From the NCBI RefSeq assembly GCF_007830635.1, contig NZ_VLLA01000044.1, positions 1 to 38,579 on the forward strand: 38,579 bases of DNA, written 5' to 3'. Positions 1 to 7,699 of this stretch are shown one piece after another (the first letter of the stretch is position 1; each line of letters opens with the position of its first letter). The notes beneath the pieces are model-generated. The model had not been told where the DNA came from. It did not search any database and saw only the letters and a list, made by a program, of their open reading frames with translations. The translations under genes and the position numbers were made by a program. This DNA is from Bradyrhizobium huanghuaihaiense (GTDB lineage Bacteria > Pseudomonadota > Alphaproteobacteria > Rhizobiales > Xanthobacteraceae).

Positions 1-215
1 TGCGCGCCGTTGCCTGGAAGCAATGGAAGTATGGACCCGCTCGCTTTGCCGAGTTGCGACGCCGCGGCGTCGGCCGGGATCTGGCGGCGCAAACCGCCGG
101 CAGCCCACGTGGCCCTTGGCGGCTCGCGAACAGCCCCGCGCTCACCATTGCTCTGCCAAACGGCTTCTTTGCCTCACTCGGCTTGGCTTCCGTCGCGGCA
201 CGGCGACCCGCATAA
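1..215 (+). CDS. ltrA: Group II intron reverse transcriptase/maturase, C-terminal fragment
   Basis: Reading from base 3, about 70 codons run to TAA at 213-215 with no start codon in the window, so the gene is cut by the window edge. The peptide contains AVAWKQWK, FAELRRRGVGRDLAAQ, GSPRGPWRLANSP and ALPNGFFASLGL, the signature of the maturase (GIIM, domain X) end of bacterial group II intron proteins. Domain X binds the intron RNA and assists splicing; the reverse transcriptase domain would lie upstream. The end of the ORF just before domain V agrees with the usual placement in intron domain IV. Whether the full protein is intact cannot be seen. Confidence 0.85.
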   Translation, partial: RAVAWKQWKYGPARFAELRRRGVGRDLAAQTAGSPRGPWRLANSPALTIALPNGFFASLGLASVAARRPA

Positions 216-295
216 TCCGCTGAACCGCCGGATACGGACCCGTATGTCCGGTGGTGTGGGAGGGGCGGAGCCGCGAGGCTTCCCCCTATCCCGAT
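1..295 (+). mobile_element. Group II intron, 3' end (partial)
   Basis: The window opens inside a bacterial group II intron. The end of the intron-encoded protein (stop at 213-215) is followed by a domain V hairpin at about 224-255: arms ACCGCCGGA and TCCGGTGGT, a 2-nt TG bulge, a TACG/CGTA upper stem and a GACC loop. Domain VI follows (about 257-295), with stem GGAGCC-GCGA-GGCTTCC and an unpaired A at 288, the expected branch-point position 7 nt before the likely 3' splice site after CCCGAT (295). The layout (ORF, DV, DVI, AY end) is that of bacterial introns of the chloroplast-like or B/E type. The 5' part lies outside the window. The exact subclass is not determined. Confidence 0.8.
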
Positions 296-658
296 TGTGT
301 TTCGAGAGGCGGAGTCGGTTAGTCCTTTGCTCCGGTCGGCATCTTGCCCTGCCCCTCACCCGGATCGCTGCGCAATCCGATCTCCCCCCGCAGAAGGGCG
401 GGGAGAGGTTAAAGCCGCGATAGCGCGTTCGAATTGTTCGACCGTGAGGGACGCCCGGCTCTCTCACTCCCTCGCCCCGTTCTTACGGGGCCGCGACGAG
501 CTTCGCTCGCGCTGAGAGGGTGGGGTGAGGGGCTTCTCTCCGAGCGTTCATTTCAGATACGTCCGATCTGGCACCCACAACGCTCTTGTGGCATAGACCA
601 TCGCGCGGCGTGTGCCGCGTCCTTCCTGCTCGCATCCTATTCATCGCCGGAGACATTC
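296..658. repeat. Intergenic palindromic repeats; no gene seen
   Basis: No convincing gene lies between the intron end and the next CDS. The stretch holds two rhizobial-type intergenic repeats. One at about 348-412 contains CCCCTCACCCGGATCG and a GGCGGGGAGAGG tail. The other, at 459-540, contains CTCTCACTCCCTC, CCCCGTTCTTACGGGG and GGGTGAGGGGC, with an inner GACGAGCTTCGCTCGC hairpin. The second is a longer relative of the element at 3373-3430. Long ORFs here are chance products of high GC. Confidence 0.6.
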
Positions 659-1141
659 ATGCGCCGTTCGTTCATCTTCGCCGGGCTTATCGCCACGAGC
701 CTCGTTGCCTCGGTCTCCGGCAGCAGCGCGCAGCAGCAGCGGATGGTGCGGGTCGGCGTGCTCGAATGCCGCGGCGGCGCCAGCGTCGGGTTCATCGTGG
801 GATCGGTGACCAACCTCGGCTGCGTGCTGCGCGCCGACGGCTTGCCCGAGGACCGCTATGTCGCGACGATCCGGAAAGTGGGCCTCGACATCGGCATCAC
901 CCAGGAGACCACGCTGGCCTGGGGCGTGTTCGCGCCGGTCGACCGGCTCGGCCCCGGCGATCTCTCCGGCAATTACGCTGGCGCGCAGGGCAGCGCCTCG
1001 ATCGGCGTCGGCCTCGGCGGCAATGTGCTCGTCGGTGGCTCCAACAATTCGATCGCGCTTCAGCCGCTCAGCGTGCAGGGCCAGGTCGGCCTTAACATCG
1101 CCGCCGGCCTCGAAAGCCTGGAACTGCGTCCGGGCCGTTAA
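659..1141 (+). CDS. DUF992 family exported protein
   Basis: 160-aa protein with an N-terminal signal peptide (MRRSF, hydrophobic stretch to about residue 20, then GSSAQQ as likely cleavage region). The mature part fits DUF992, a family common in Rhizobiales: RVGVLECRGGASVGFIVGS near the start, then a Cys shortly after, and a glycine-rich C-terminal half (GVGLGGNVLVGGSNNSIALQPLS). Function is unknown; a periplasmic or envelope location is inferred from the signal sequence. The ATG at 659 was chosen because GGAGA lies 7 nt upstream and it creates the signal peptide; the longer ORF upstream runs through a repeat. It appears to be monocistronic. Confidence 0.85.
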   Translation: MRRSFIFAGLIATSLVASVSGSSAQQQRMVRVGVLECRGGASVGFIVGSVTNLGCVLRADGLPEDRYVATIRKVGLDIGITQETTLAWGVFAPVDRLGPGDLSGNYAGAQGSASIGVGLGGNVLVGGSNNSIALQPLSVQGQVGLNIAAGLESLELRPGR

Positions 1142-1296
1142 CACTTTTGCGTGTGATCGCGCCGCGCGAAACGGCGCGATTTGACGGACGACGCACCGCA
1201 GCGACGTTTGACGCTTGCCAAATCTAAGGGACGGGCAGAGCATCTGCGTTTGCCGACCCAATCATGGGCCGAGCTCCACACAAAGGAGGCGGCGAA

Positions 1297-3345
1297 ATGG
1301 GACAAGACGTCAGAAGTCCCCGAGGTCCACGGTGCATCGCGCTGGTGGGCCCTTTCCAAAGCGGTAAAACCACACTTCTTGAAGCAATATTGGCGCGAAC
1401 GGGCGCAATCCCGCGCGCCGGCAGCGTCGACGGCGGAACTTCCGTCGGCGACGCCTCCCCGGAGGCCCGTCATCACAAGATGACCGTCGGCCTCACTGCC
1501 GCCACCACGAGTTTCATGGGCGACAGCTACACCTTCCTGGATTGTCCCGGTTCCGTCGAGTTCGCCCACGACATGCGCGCCGCGCTGCCCGCGGTCGATG
1601 CCGCAATCGTGGTCTGCGAGGCCGACGAGAAGAAGCTGCCGCAGCTTCAGATCATCCTGCGCGAGCTGGAGGAGCTGAAGATCCCGCGTTTCCTGTTCCT
1701 CAACAAGATCGACCGCGCCAATCAGCGCATCCGCGAGACCCTCGCGATGCTGCAGCCCGCCTCCCGCGTGCCGCTGGTGCTGCGCCAGATCCCGATCTGG
1801 AAGGGCGAGCTGATCGAGGGCTTCGTCGATCTCGCGCTGGAGCGCGCCTTCATCTATCGCGAGCACAAGGCCTCCGAGGTGGTCGCACTCGAAGGCGGCG
1901 ATCTCGACCGCGAGAAGGAAGCCCGCTTCTCGATGCTGGAGAAGCTCGCCGACCACGACGACGCACTGATGGAGCAATTGTTGGAGGACATCCAGCCGCC
2001 GCGCGATGCCGTGTTCGACGATCTCGCCCGCGAACTGCGCGAAGGGCTGATCTGCCCGGTGCTGATCGGTGCGGCCGCGCGCGAAAACGGCGTGCTGCGC
2101 CTGATGAAGGCGCTGCGCCACGAGGCGCCCGGCATCGCCGAGACCGCCAAGCGCCTCGGCGCGCCCGAGAGCAAGGACGCGCTCGGCTACGTCTTCAAGA
2201 CGCTGCATTCGCAGCACGGCGGAAAACTGTCGCTGACCCGGCTCGTCGCCGGCCATCTCGACGACGGCGCCACGCTGCAATCCTCCTCCGGCGGCGCCGG
2301 GCGCATCTCAGGCATCCTCGCCGTCAACGGCGCCTACGACACCAAGCGTGCCTCGGCGGAAGCCGGTGACACCGTGGCGCTCGCCAAGCTCGATCCGGTC
2401 AAGACCGGCGACATGGTCTCGAGCGGCAAGACGCAGCCGGCGGCGCTGGTCGCCGCGGAGCCGACATCGGCCGTGCTCGCGATCTCGGTCGCGGCCACCG
2501 ACCGCAAGGACGACGTCAAGCTCGGCCAGGCGCTGACGCGGCTGCATGAGGAGGATCCTTCGCTCCTGATCGTGCAGAACCCCAAGACCCACGACACCGT
2601 GCTGTGGGGCCAGGGCGAGATGCACCTGCGCGTCGCCAGCGAGCGCTTGCGCGACCGCTTCGGCGTCAAGGTCACCTCGCATCCGCCCGCGATCGGCTAC
2701 CAGGAGACCATCCGCAAGCCGATTACCCAGCGTGGTCGTCACAAGAAGCAGTCCGGCGGCCACGGCCAGTTCGGCGATGTCGTGCTCGACATCAAGCCGC
2801 TGCCGCGCGGCGACGGCTTCAAGTTCGCCGAGAAGGTGGTCGGCGGCGCGGTGCCGCGCAACTACATCCCGGCGGTCGAGGAAGGCGTCGTCGACGGGCT
2901 CACGCGCGGTCCGCTCGGCTTCCCCGTCACCGACGTGCAGGTGACGCTGACCGACGGCTCCTATCACAGCGTCGACAGCTCCGATCTCGCCTTCCGCACG
3001 GCAGCGCGGGTCGGGCTCAACGAAGGCCTGCCGCAATGCCAGCCGGTGCTGCTGGAGCCGATCCACGTGGTCGAGATCGTGTGTCCGACCGATGCCACCG
3101 CCAAGATCAACGCGATCCTGTCGGCGCGGCGCGGCCAGATCCTCGGCTTCGACACCCGCGACGGCTGGAGCGGCTGGGACTGCGTCCGCGCCATGATGCC
3201 GGAAGCCGAGATCGGCGAGCTCATCGTCGAGCTGCGTTCGGCCACTGCAGGCGCCGGCAGCTTCACCCGTCAGTTCGACCACATGGCCGAAGTCACGGGC
3301 CGCGCCGCCGACCAGATCATCGCCGCGCACCAGCACGCGGCGTGA
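1297..3345 (+). CDS. Elongation factor G-like GTPase (EF-G paralogue)
   Basis: 682-aa translational GTPase resembling EF-G but divergent from canonical FusA. G1 is GPFQSGKTT near residue 16, G3 is DCPGS, G4 is NKID. Domain II follows. The domain IV region carries KKQSGGHGQFGDVVLDIKPL, the EF-G-type loop, and a domain V-like end contains ILGFDTRDGW and RSATAGAGSFTRQFDHM. Such EF-G-like proteins occur beside true FusA in many proteobacteria; their role is uncertain (translocation variant or ribosome-related stress GTPase). Canonical fusA normally sits with rpsL/rpsG/tuf, which are absent here. The start at 1297 has an excellent Shine-Dalgarno (AAAGGAGG, 7 nt spacing) and removes 11 residues of the longest ORF. 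Confidence 0.9.
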   Translation: MGQDVRSPRGPRCIALVGPFQSGKTTLLEAILARTGAIPRAGSVDGGTSVGDASPEARHHKMTVGLTAATTSFMGDSYTFLDCPGSVEFAHDMRAALPAVDAAIVVCEADEKKLPQLQIILRELEELKIPRFLFLNKIDRANQRIRETLAMLQPASRVPLVLRQIPIWKGELIEGFVDLALERAFIYREHKASEVVALEGGDLDREKEARFSMLEKLADHDDALMEQLLEDIQPPRDAVFDDLARELREGLICPVLIGAAARENGVLRLMKALRHEAPGIAETAKRLGAPESKDALGYVFKTLHSQHGGKLSLTRLVAGHLDDGATLQSSSGGAGRISGILAVNGAYDTKRASAEAGDTVALAKLDPVKTGDMVSSGKTQPAALVAAEPTSAVLAISVAATDRKDDVKLGQALTRLHEEDPSLLIVQNPKTHDTVLWGQGEMHLRVASERLRDRFGVKVTSHPPAIGYQETIRKPITQRGRHKKQSGGHGQFGDVVLDIKPLPRGDGFKFAEKVVGGAVPRNYIPAVEEGVVDGLTRGPLGFPVTDVQVTLTDGSYHSVDSSDLAFRTAARVGLNEGLPQCQPVLLEPIHVVEIVCPTDATAKINAILSARRGQILGFDTRDGWSGWDCVRAMMPEAEIGELIVELRSATAGAGSFTRQFDHMAEVTGRAADQIIAAHQHAA

Positions 3346-3372
3346 TCTGAATCGCGCAGTAAGGGACGCACG

Positions 3373-3430
3373 CCTCTCTCACTCCCTCTCCCCGTTCTTA
3401 CGGGGAGAGGGAGGGGTGAGGGGCTGTTTC
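3373..3430. repeat. Palindromic intergenic repeat (CTCTCACTCCC type)
   Basis: Imperfect inverted repeat: CCCTCTCCCCG, then TTCTTA, then CGGGGAGAGGG, in the context CTCTCACTCCCTCTCC and GGGGTGAGGGGC. It is a shorter relative of the element at 459-540. Placed directly downstream of the EF-G-like gene, it can also fold in RNA, but no T-run follows. Confidence 0.6.
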
Positions 3431-3505
3431 CACGCGTGCGGTGAACGTTGGACGCGCGCGCTCTCCTCCTCTCCGTCATTGCGAGCGCAACGAAGCCGAA
3501 ACTCC

Positions 3506-3638
3506 GTCATCCTGAGGTGCGAGTTGCGCAGTGCATTTGCACTGCGCGGCGAGCCTCGAAGGATGCACGGCCCCGCTGCTGCAGCCGGGCCGTCGCCCTT
3601 CGAGGGCCGCTGAAGAAGCGGCCACCTCAGGGTGACGG
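3506..3638. repeat. Rhizobial palindromic element (GTCATCCTGAGGTG type)
   Basis: The element opens with GTCATCCTGAGGTGCGAG and closes with CCACCTCAGGGTGACGG, so its ends are inverted complements. Inside are a TGCGCAGTGC/GCACTGCGC hairpin, GCCTCGAAGGATG with its partner CCCTTCGAGGG, and CGGCCCGGC-like arms. This is the structure of the dispersed RPE-type elements known from Rhizobiales. The whole 3346-3863 gap contains no gene other than such repeats and the promoter region of the XRE gene. Confidence 0.65.
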
Positions 3639-3666
3639 TAAAGAGACAAGTGCTCGCTGCTTGATC

Positions 3667-3747
3667 CGTCATTGCGAGCATAGCGAAGCAATCCAGCGTC
3701 TTTCCGCGGAGGGATTCTGGATTGCTTCGCTGCGCTCGCAGTGACGG
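3667..3747. repeat. Palindromic element (CGTCATTGCGAGC type), copy 1
   Basis: Starts with CGTCATTGCGAGC, contains GCGAAGCAATCCAG and, after a central CCGCGGAGG, the inverted CTGGATTGCTTCGC and GCTCGCAGTGACGG. Arms of about 30 bp pair with a few mismatches. A second, better-paired copy lies at 21423-21502; a truncated half-arm is visible near 3474-3490. Confidence 0.7.
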
Positions 3748-3796
3748 TGGAGACAGATGGGCGCGGAAGCGAGAATTCCCTTGTCCTCACCTCCAG

Positions 3797-3815
3797 ATGA
3801 TGTATTTTACATCAT
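3797..3815. promoter_or_regulatory. Perfect 19-bp palindrome, candidate operator of the XRE gene
   Basis: ATGATGTATTTTACATCAT has 8-bp arms without mismatch around TTT. It ends at the first base of the predicted -35 box of the XRE gene 49 bp downstream. The position and dyad suit a binding site for a dimeric HTH regulator, most simply the adjacent XRE protein acting on its own promoter. The binding protein is inferred. Confidence 0.55.
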
Positions 3816-3843
3816 TGTATATGCTCCAGATATCACTTATAAC
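3815..3843 (+). promoter_or_regulatory. Predicted sigma-70 promoter of the XRE gene
   Basis: TTGTAT (3815-3820) and TATAAC (3838-3843) are separated by 17 bp, about 20 bp upstream of the GTG start. This AT-rich patch is a clear exception in its GC-rich surroundings. It abuts the palindrome at 3797-3815. Confidence 0.5.
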
Positions 3844-3863
3844 TCCTGATACGTGAGGCCAAG

Positions 3864-4136
3864 GTGATCACCTCGTTCCAGATGCGGGCCGCCCGCGCGC
3901 TGCTCGGCATCGACCAGAAAACCCTGGCCGAGCTCGCCGGCGTGTCGTTGCCGACCATCCAGCGGATGGAGGCCTCGACCGGCAATGTGCGCGGCGTGGT
4001 CGAGACCTTGATGAGGGTGGTCGAGGCGTTCGACCGGGCCGGCGTCGAGCTGATCGGCGAGCAGGCGCGCAGCGACAGCGGCGGACGCGGCGTTCGGCTG
4101 AAGGAGCCGGGGCCGCCGCGACGCGTCGGAGCATGA
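3864..4136 (+). CDS. XRE-family helix-turn-helix regulator
   Basis: 90-aa protein consisting almost wholly of one Cro/CI-type HTH domain: MRAARALLGIDQKTLAELAG (helices 1-2) and VSLPTIQRMEA (recognition helix), residues about 7-40, followed by a helical segment and a basic, disordered tail (RGVRLKEPGPPRR). The start is GTG at 3864 with only a weak GAGG-like ribosome site; the promoter and operator just upstream support it. It lies 93 bp before the SulP transporter gene on the same strand, so it may regulate itself and possibly that gene. The ligand is unknown. Confidence 0.85.
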   Translation: MITSFQMRAARALLGIDQKTLAELAGVSLPTIQRMEASTGNVRGVVETLMRVVEAFDRAGVELIGEQARSDSGGRGVRLKEPGPPRRVGA

Positions 4137-4229
4137 TCGTAGTTTGATCGTGCTCGGGATCAGGATGGGCTAGCGCATCGTCGCACCTCGGCAACACGGG
4201 ACGCGCGATGCTTCGGAGCACTTCGGGGC

Positions 4230-5987
4230 ATGAGCATCACCAGCGATCACGCAAGCCGCCTGCATCAGCTGCGCAGGCCGACCTTTGCCGAACTCTATCT
4301 GCCAAAGCTCGTCACCGTCTGGCGTGAAGGCTACGGCATCGCGGACTTTCGCGCCGACGTGTTTGCGGGCCTGACGGTCGCGATCGTCGCGCTGCCGCTG
4401 TCGATGGCGATCGCGATCGCCTCGGGCGCGACGCCGGATCGCGGCCTCTACACCGCCGTCGTCGGCGGTTTCATCGTGTCGCTGCTCGGCGGCAGCCGCT
4501 TCCAGATCGGCGGCCCTGCGGGTGCCTTCATCGTCTTGGTCGCGGTGACCGCGGAGCGGCACGGCATCGACGGCGTGATCCTCGCCACCATGATGGCGGG
4601 TCTGTTCCTGATCGCCGCGGGCCTGTTGCGCGTCGGCACCTACATCAAGTTCATTCCCTATCCGGTGACGGTCGGCTTCACCGCCGGCATCGCGGTGATC
4701 ATTTTTGCGAGCCAGCTCCGCGATCTCGCAGGCATCACGCTCGCGGGCAAAGAGCCCAGCGAGTTCGTGCCGAAGCTCGCCGCGCTCGCGAGCGGCCTGC
4801 ACACCGTCAATCCGTCGGCGGTTGTCGTCGCGCTCGTCAGCATTGCGATCATCGCGGCCTTGCGGGTCTGGCGGCCGTCCTGGCCCGGTATCCTGATCGC
4901 GGTCGTTTTCGCGGCCGTCATATGTGCGGTGTTCTCGCTGCCGGTCGAGACCATCGGCAGCCGCTTCGGCGGCATACCACGCGAATTGCCGTCGCCGGCG
5001 CTGCCAGCGTTCTCGATTGCGAAGGCCAAAGCGGTGCTCCCCGACGCGATCTCCTTCGCGCTGCTCGCTGCCATCGAATCGCTGCTGTCGGCGGTGGTGG
5101 CCGACGGCATGACCGGGCGCCGTCACCGCTCCAATTGCGAGTTGGTCGCGCAAGGCGCGGCCAATATCGGCTCGGCGCTGTTCGGCGGCATCTGCGTCAC
5201 CGGCCTGATCGCGCGCACCGCCACCAACATCCGCGCCGGCGCGCGCGGGCCGCTGGCGGGCATGCTGCACTCGGTCTTCCTGCTGCTGTTCATGCTGATC
5301 GCAGCTCCCCTCGCCAGCTACATCCCGCTTGCCGCGCTCGCCGCCGTGCTCGTGGTGGTCGCCTGGACCATGGCGGAGAAGCAGGAATTCGCCACGCTCC
5401 TGCGCTCGTCCTGGGGCGATGCCGTAGTGCTGCTCGCGACCTTCCTGCTCACGATCTTCCGCGACCTCACCGAAGGCATCCTGGTCGGCTTCGCGCTCGG
5501 CGCGGTGCTGTTCATCCATCGCATGGCGGAGATGACCGGCATCGAGGAGCGCACGCCGCTGGTCGCCGCCGATCGCCCCGACGACGGCAATGGCGCGCGC
5601 GTGCCTTACGATCCCGGGCTCGCGGTCGACCGCGACGTGCTGGTCTATCGCATCACCGGCGCGTTCTTCTTCGGCGCGGCCTCGGCGATCGGCGGCGTGC
5701 TCGACGGCATCGCCGACAAGCGCAAGGCCTTCGTGGTCGACTTCGCCGCGGTGCCGTTCCTGGACTCGACGGCGGCGAACGTGCTCGGGCGGGTCGCCGC
5801 CAAGGCCCACCGCCAGGGCATCCGCCTGTTCATCACCGGCGCCTCGCCCGCGGTCCGCCGCGCGCTGCTGACCCATGGCGTGACGCCGCCGCGCGCGCGT
5901 TATCGCACGAGCCTCGAGCGCGCCGTCGCCGACATCAAGAGCCGAGCGGCCGACAAGCCTGCGGCGCGCACGTCTCGCTCAGGGTGA
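4230..5987 (+). CDS. SulP family inorganic anion transporter with STAS domain
   Basis: 585-aa membrane protein of the SLC26/SulP family. After a cytoplasmic N-terminus, hydrophobic helices fill residues about 45-430, with family motifs DVFAGLTVAIVALPLSMAIA, the GGSRFQIGGPAGAF loop, and GMTGRRHRSNCELVAQGAAN followed by GGICVTGLIARTATN and GPLAGM. A STAS domain follows at about 465-565 (VLVYRITGAFFFGAASAIG, VVDFAAVPFLDSTAANVLG). The substrate (sulfate, bicarbonate or another anion) cannot be told from sequence. The ATG at 4230 is the natural start; its ribosome site is weak. It is downstream of the XRE regulator gene. Confidence 0.92.
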   Translation: MSITSDHASRLHQLRRPTFAELYLPKLVTVWREGYGIADFRADVFAGLTVAIVALPLSMAIAIASGATPDRGLYTAVVGGFIVSLLGGSRFQIGGPAGAFIVLVAVTAERHGIDGVILATMMAGLFLIAAGLLRVGTYIKFIPYPVTVGFTAGIAVIIFASQLRDLAGITLAGKEPSEFVPKLAALASGLHTVNPSAVVVALVSIAIIAALRVWRPSWPGILIAVVFAAVICAVFSLPVETIGSRFGGIPRELPSPALPAFSIAKAKAVLPDAISFALLAAIESLLSAVVADGMTGRRHRSNCELVAQGAANIGSALFGGICVTGLIARTATNIRAGARGPLAGMLHSVFLLLFMLIAAPLASYIPLAALAAVLVVVAWTMAEKQEFATLLRSSWGDAVVLLATFLLTIFRDLTEGILVGFALGAVLFIHRMAEMTGIEERTPLVAADRPDDGNGARVPYDPGLAVDRDVLVYRITGAFFFGAASAIGGVLDGIADKRKAFVVDFAAVPFLDSTAANVLGRVAAKAHRQGIRLFITGASPAVRRALLTHGVTPPRARYRTSLERAVADIKSRAADKPAARTSRSG

Positions 5988-6096
5988 TTTGATCGCCTCC
6001 TTGCTGCTGCGCCGCGGTGCGGCTCCCGCGCGCTTGACAGCGCCCGCGGGACGCGAAATGGATCGTCACGGAAACGACTTAAGGGGAAGGACGACC

Positions 6097-6930
6097 GTGA
6101 CCAAGGCTCCCGCAGCCTGCCTGATCGGATGGCCGGCCGCGCATTCGCGCTCGCCGCTGATCCATCGTTACTGGCTGCGTACGCTCGGCATTGAAGGCGG
6201 CTACGTCATCGAGGCGGTTCCGCCCGAGGATCTGCGCGATTTCGTGCTGCGCCTGTCGCTGCGCGGCTTTGTCGGCGCCAACGTCACCATCCCGCACAAG
6301 GAAGCCGTGCTCGGGCTCTCGACACCTGACGCGCGCGCGCGGGCCATCGGCGCCGCCAACACGCTGTGGTTCGAGGACGGCGAGCTACGCTCGACCAACA
6401 CCGACGTCGAAGGTTTCATCGGCAATCTCGATGCCAGCGCGCCCGGCTGGGACAAGGCGGAAGAAGCGCTGGTGCTTGGCGCCGGCGGCTCCTCCCGCGC
6501 GGTCGTGTTCGGCCTGCGCGAGCGCGGCATCAAGCGCATCCATCTCGCCAATCGCACCATCGCGCGGGCCGAGACGCTTGCAGGACAGTTCGGTCCGAAC
6601 GTGCATCCCGTGACGTGGGACGCGATCGGCGACGTGCTGCCGCGCGCAAGACTTCTCGTGAACACGACCTCGCTCGGCATGCACGGCCAGCCGTCACTCG
6701 ACGTCGAGGTGTCGCGCCTGCCGCAAGAAGCCGTCGTCGCCGATCTCGTCTACGTTCCCCTGGTGACACCGCTGCTGGCCGCCGCGCAGGCGCGCGGGCT
6801 GAAGACCGCCGACGGGCTCGGCATGCTGCTGCACCAGGCCGTGCGCGGCTTCGCGCTGTGGTTTGGCCGCAGGCCGCAAGTCACGCCTGAGCTGCGGGCG
6901 CTGGTCGAGGCCGATCTCACAAAGACTTGA
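6097..6930 (+). CDS. aroE: Shikimate dehydrogenase (NADP+)
   Basis: 277-aa enzyme that reduces 3-dehydroshikimate to shikimate with NADPH in the aromatic amino-acid pathway. The substrate motif is LIGWPAAHSRSP (residues about 8-19); the catalytic Lys is in NVTIPHKEAV; NTDVEGF carries the conserved Asp; the Rossmann motif is LGAGGSSRAV, followed by ANRT; NTTSLGM and the C-terminal GLGMLLHQAV segment are also typical. GTG at 6097 was chosen because GGAAGGA lies just upstream and the motif spacing then matches the family. The longer ORF from 5989 would add 36 non-conserved residues. It is not in an operon with other aro genes here. Confidence 0.93.
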   Translation: MTKAPAACLIGWPAAHSRSPLIHRYWLRTLGIEGGYVIEAVPPEDLRDFVLRLSLRGFVGANVTIPHKEAVLGLSTPDARARAIGAANTLWFEDGELRSTNTDVEGFIGNLDASAPGWDKAEEALVLGAGGSSRAVVFGLRERGIKRIHLANRTIARAETLAGQFGPNVHPVTWDAIGDVLPRARLLVNTTSLGMHGQPSLDVEVSRLPQEAVVADLVYVPLVTPLLAAAQARGLKTADGLGMLLHQAVRGFALWFGRRPQVTPELRALVEADLTKT

Positions 6931-6995
6931 GAGGGCAACGGCGAATAGCACACCACCTCCGGAGTTCTACCCTCGTGGGACAATCGGAGACCGTC

Positions 6996-7622
6996 ATGAC
7001 TATTCAACGTACAACCTTGATACGCCTGCTCGTCGCCGTCGCGATGGTAACCGTCTCGGCCGTCGCGGCCGTCGCGCAGAGGGCGCCGGTGCCGACGCGT
7101 GTGCGCGGCACCATCGAAAGCGTCAGCGGCGACACCATGCAGGTCAAGTCGCGCAGCGGCGAGGACGTCAAGCTCCGCATCGCCCCCGACATCAGCGTGT
7201 CGGGAGTTACAAAAATTTCACTCGCCGACATCAAGGTCGGTTCCTTCGTCGGCGCCACCACCGTGCCGGGACCGGACGGCGGCAACAACGCCGTCGAGGT
7301 CCACGTATTTCCGGAGAACATGCGCGGCACCGGCGAAGGCTCGCGGCCCTACGACCTCAAGCCCAATTCCAGCATGACCAATGCGACGGTCTCGGAGAGC
7401 GTGGTCGGCAATGACGGCCACACGCTCCTAGTCAAGTACAAGGACGGCGAGAAGAAGGTGTTCGTTCCCGACAACACGCCGGTGGTGACCTTCGTGCCCG
7501 GTGACAAGGGCGAGCTGAAGCCCGGCGCCAAGGTGATCGCCTTCATGAAGCAGCTGCCGGACGGCTCGTTCGAGACCAACCGCGTCAGAGTCGGCCGCGA
7601 CGGCCTGACCCCGCCGATGTGA
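6996..7622 (+). CDS. Exported hypothetical protein, tandem paralogue 1
   Basis: 208-aa protein with a signal peptide (MTIQRTTLIRLLVAVAMV then VSAVAAVAQ). The mature part begins RVRGTIESVSG and contains VHVFPENMRGTGEG, SSMTNATV, KYKDGEKKVFVPDNTPVVTFVPGD and ends NRVRVGRDGLTPPM. The pattern of short beta strands (GTIESV, dispersed KVG/PGAKV) suggests an OB- or DUF5666-like beta domain, but no function is known to me. ATG 6996 follows GGAGA by 5 nt and creates the signal peptide. It is about half identical by eye to the next gene, so the pair arose by duplication. Confidence 0.8.
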   Translation: MTIQRTTLIRLLVAVAMVTVSAVAAVAQRAPVPTRVRGTIESVSGDTMQVKSRSGEDVKLRIAPDISVSGVTKISLADIKVGSFVGATTVPGPDGGNNAVEVHVFPENMRGTGEGSRPYDLKPNSSMTNATVSESVVGNDGHTLLVKYKDGEKKVFVPDNTPVVTFVPGDKGELKPGAKVIAFMKQLPDGSFETNRVRVGRDGLTPPM

Positions 7623-7699
7623 TGATCTCACCAGGGAATAGCGGCGGTCGCACGGGGTTGCCGTGATGTACCGCCGCAACGCCCTGGAGGGACAAGGCC

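Noticed and set aside
10..423. 137-codon frame starting at ATG 10
   Set aside because: The real frame here starts from base 3 and encodes the end of the intron maturase; this frame also crosses domains V and VI and a repeat.
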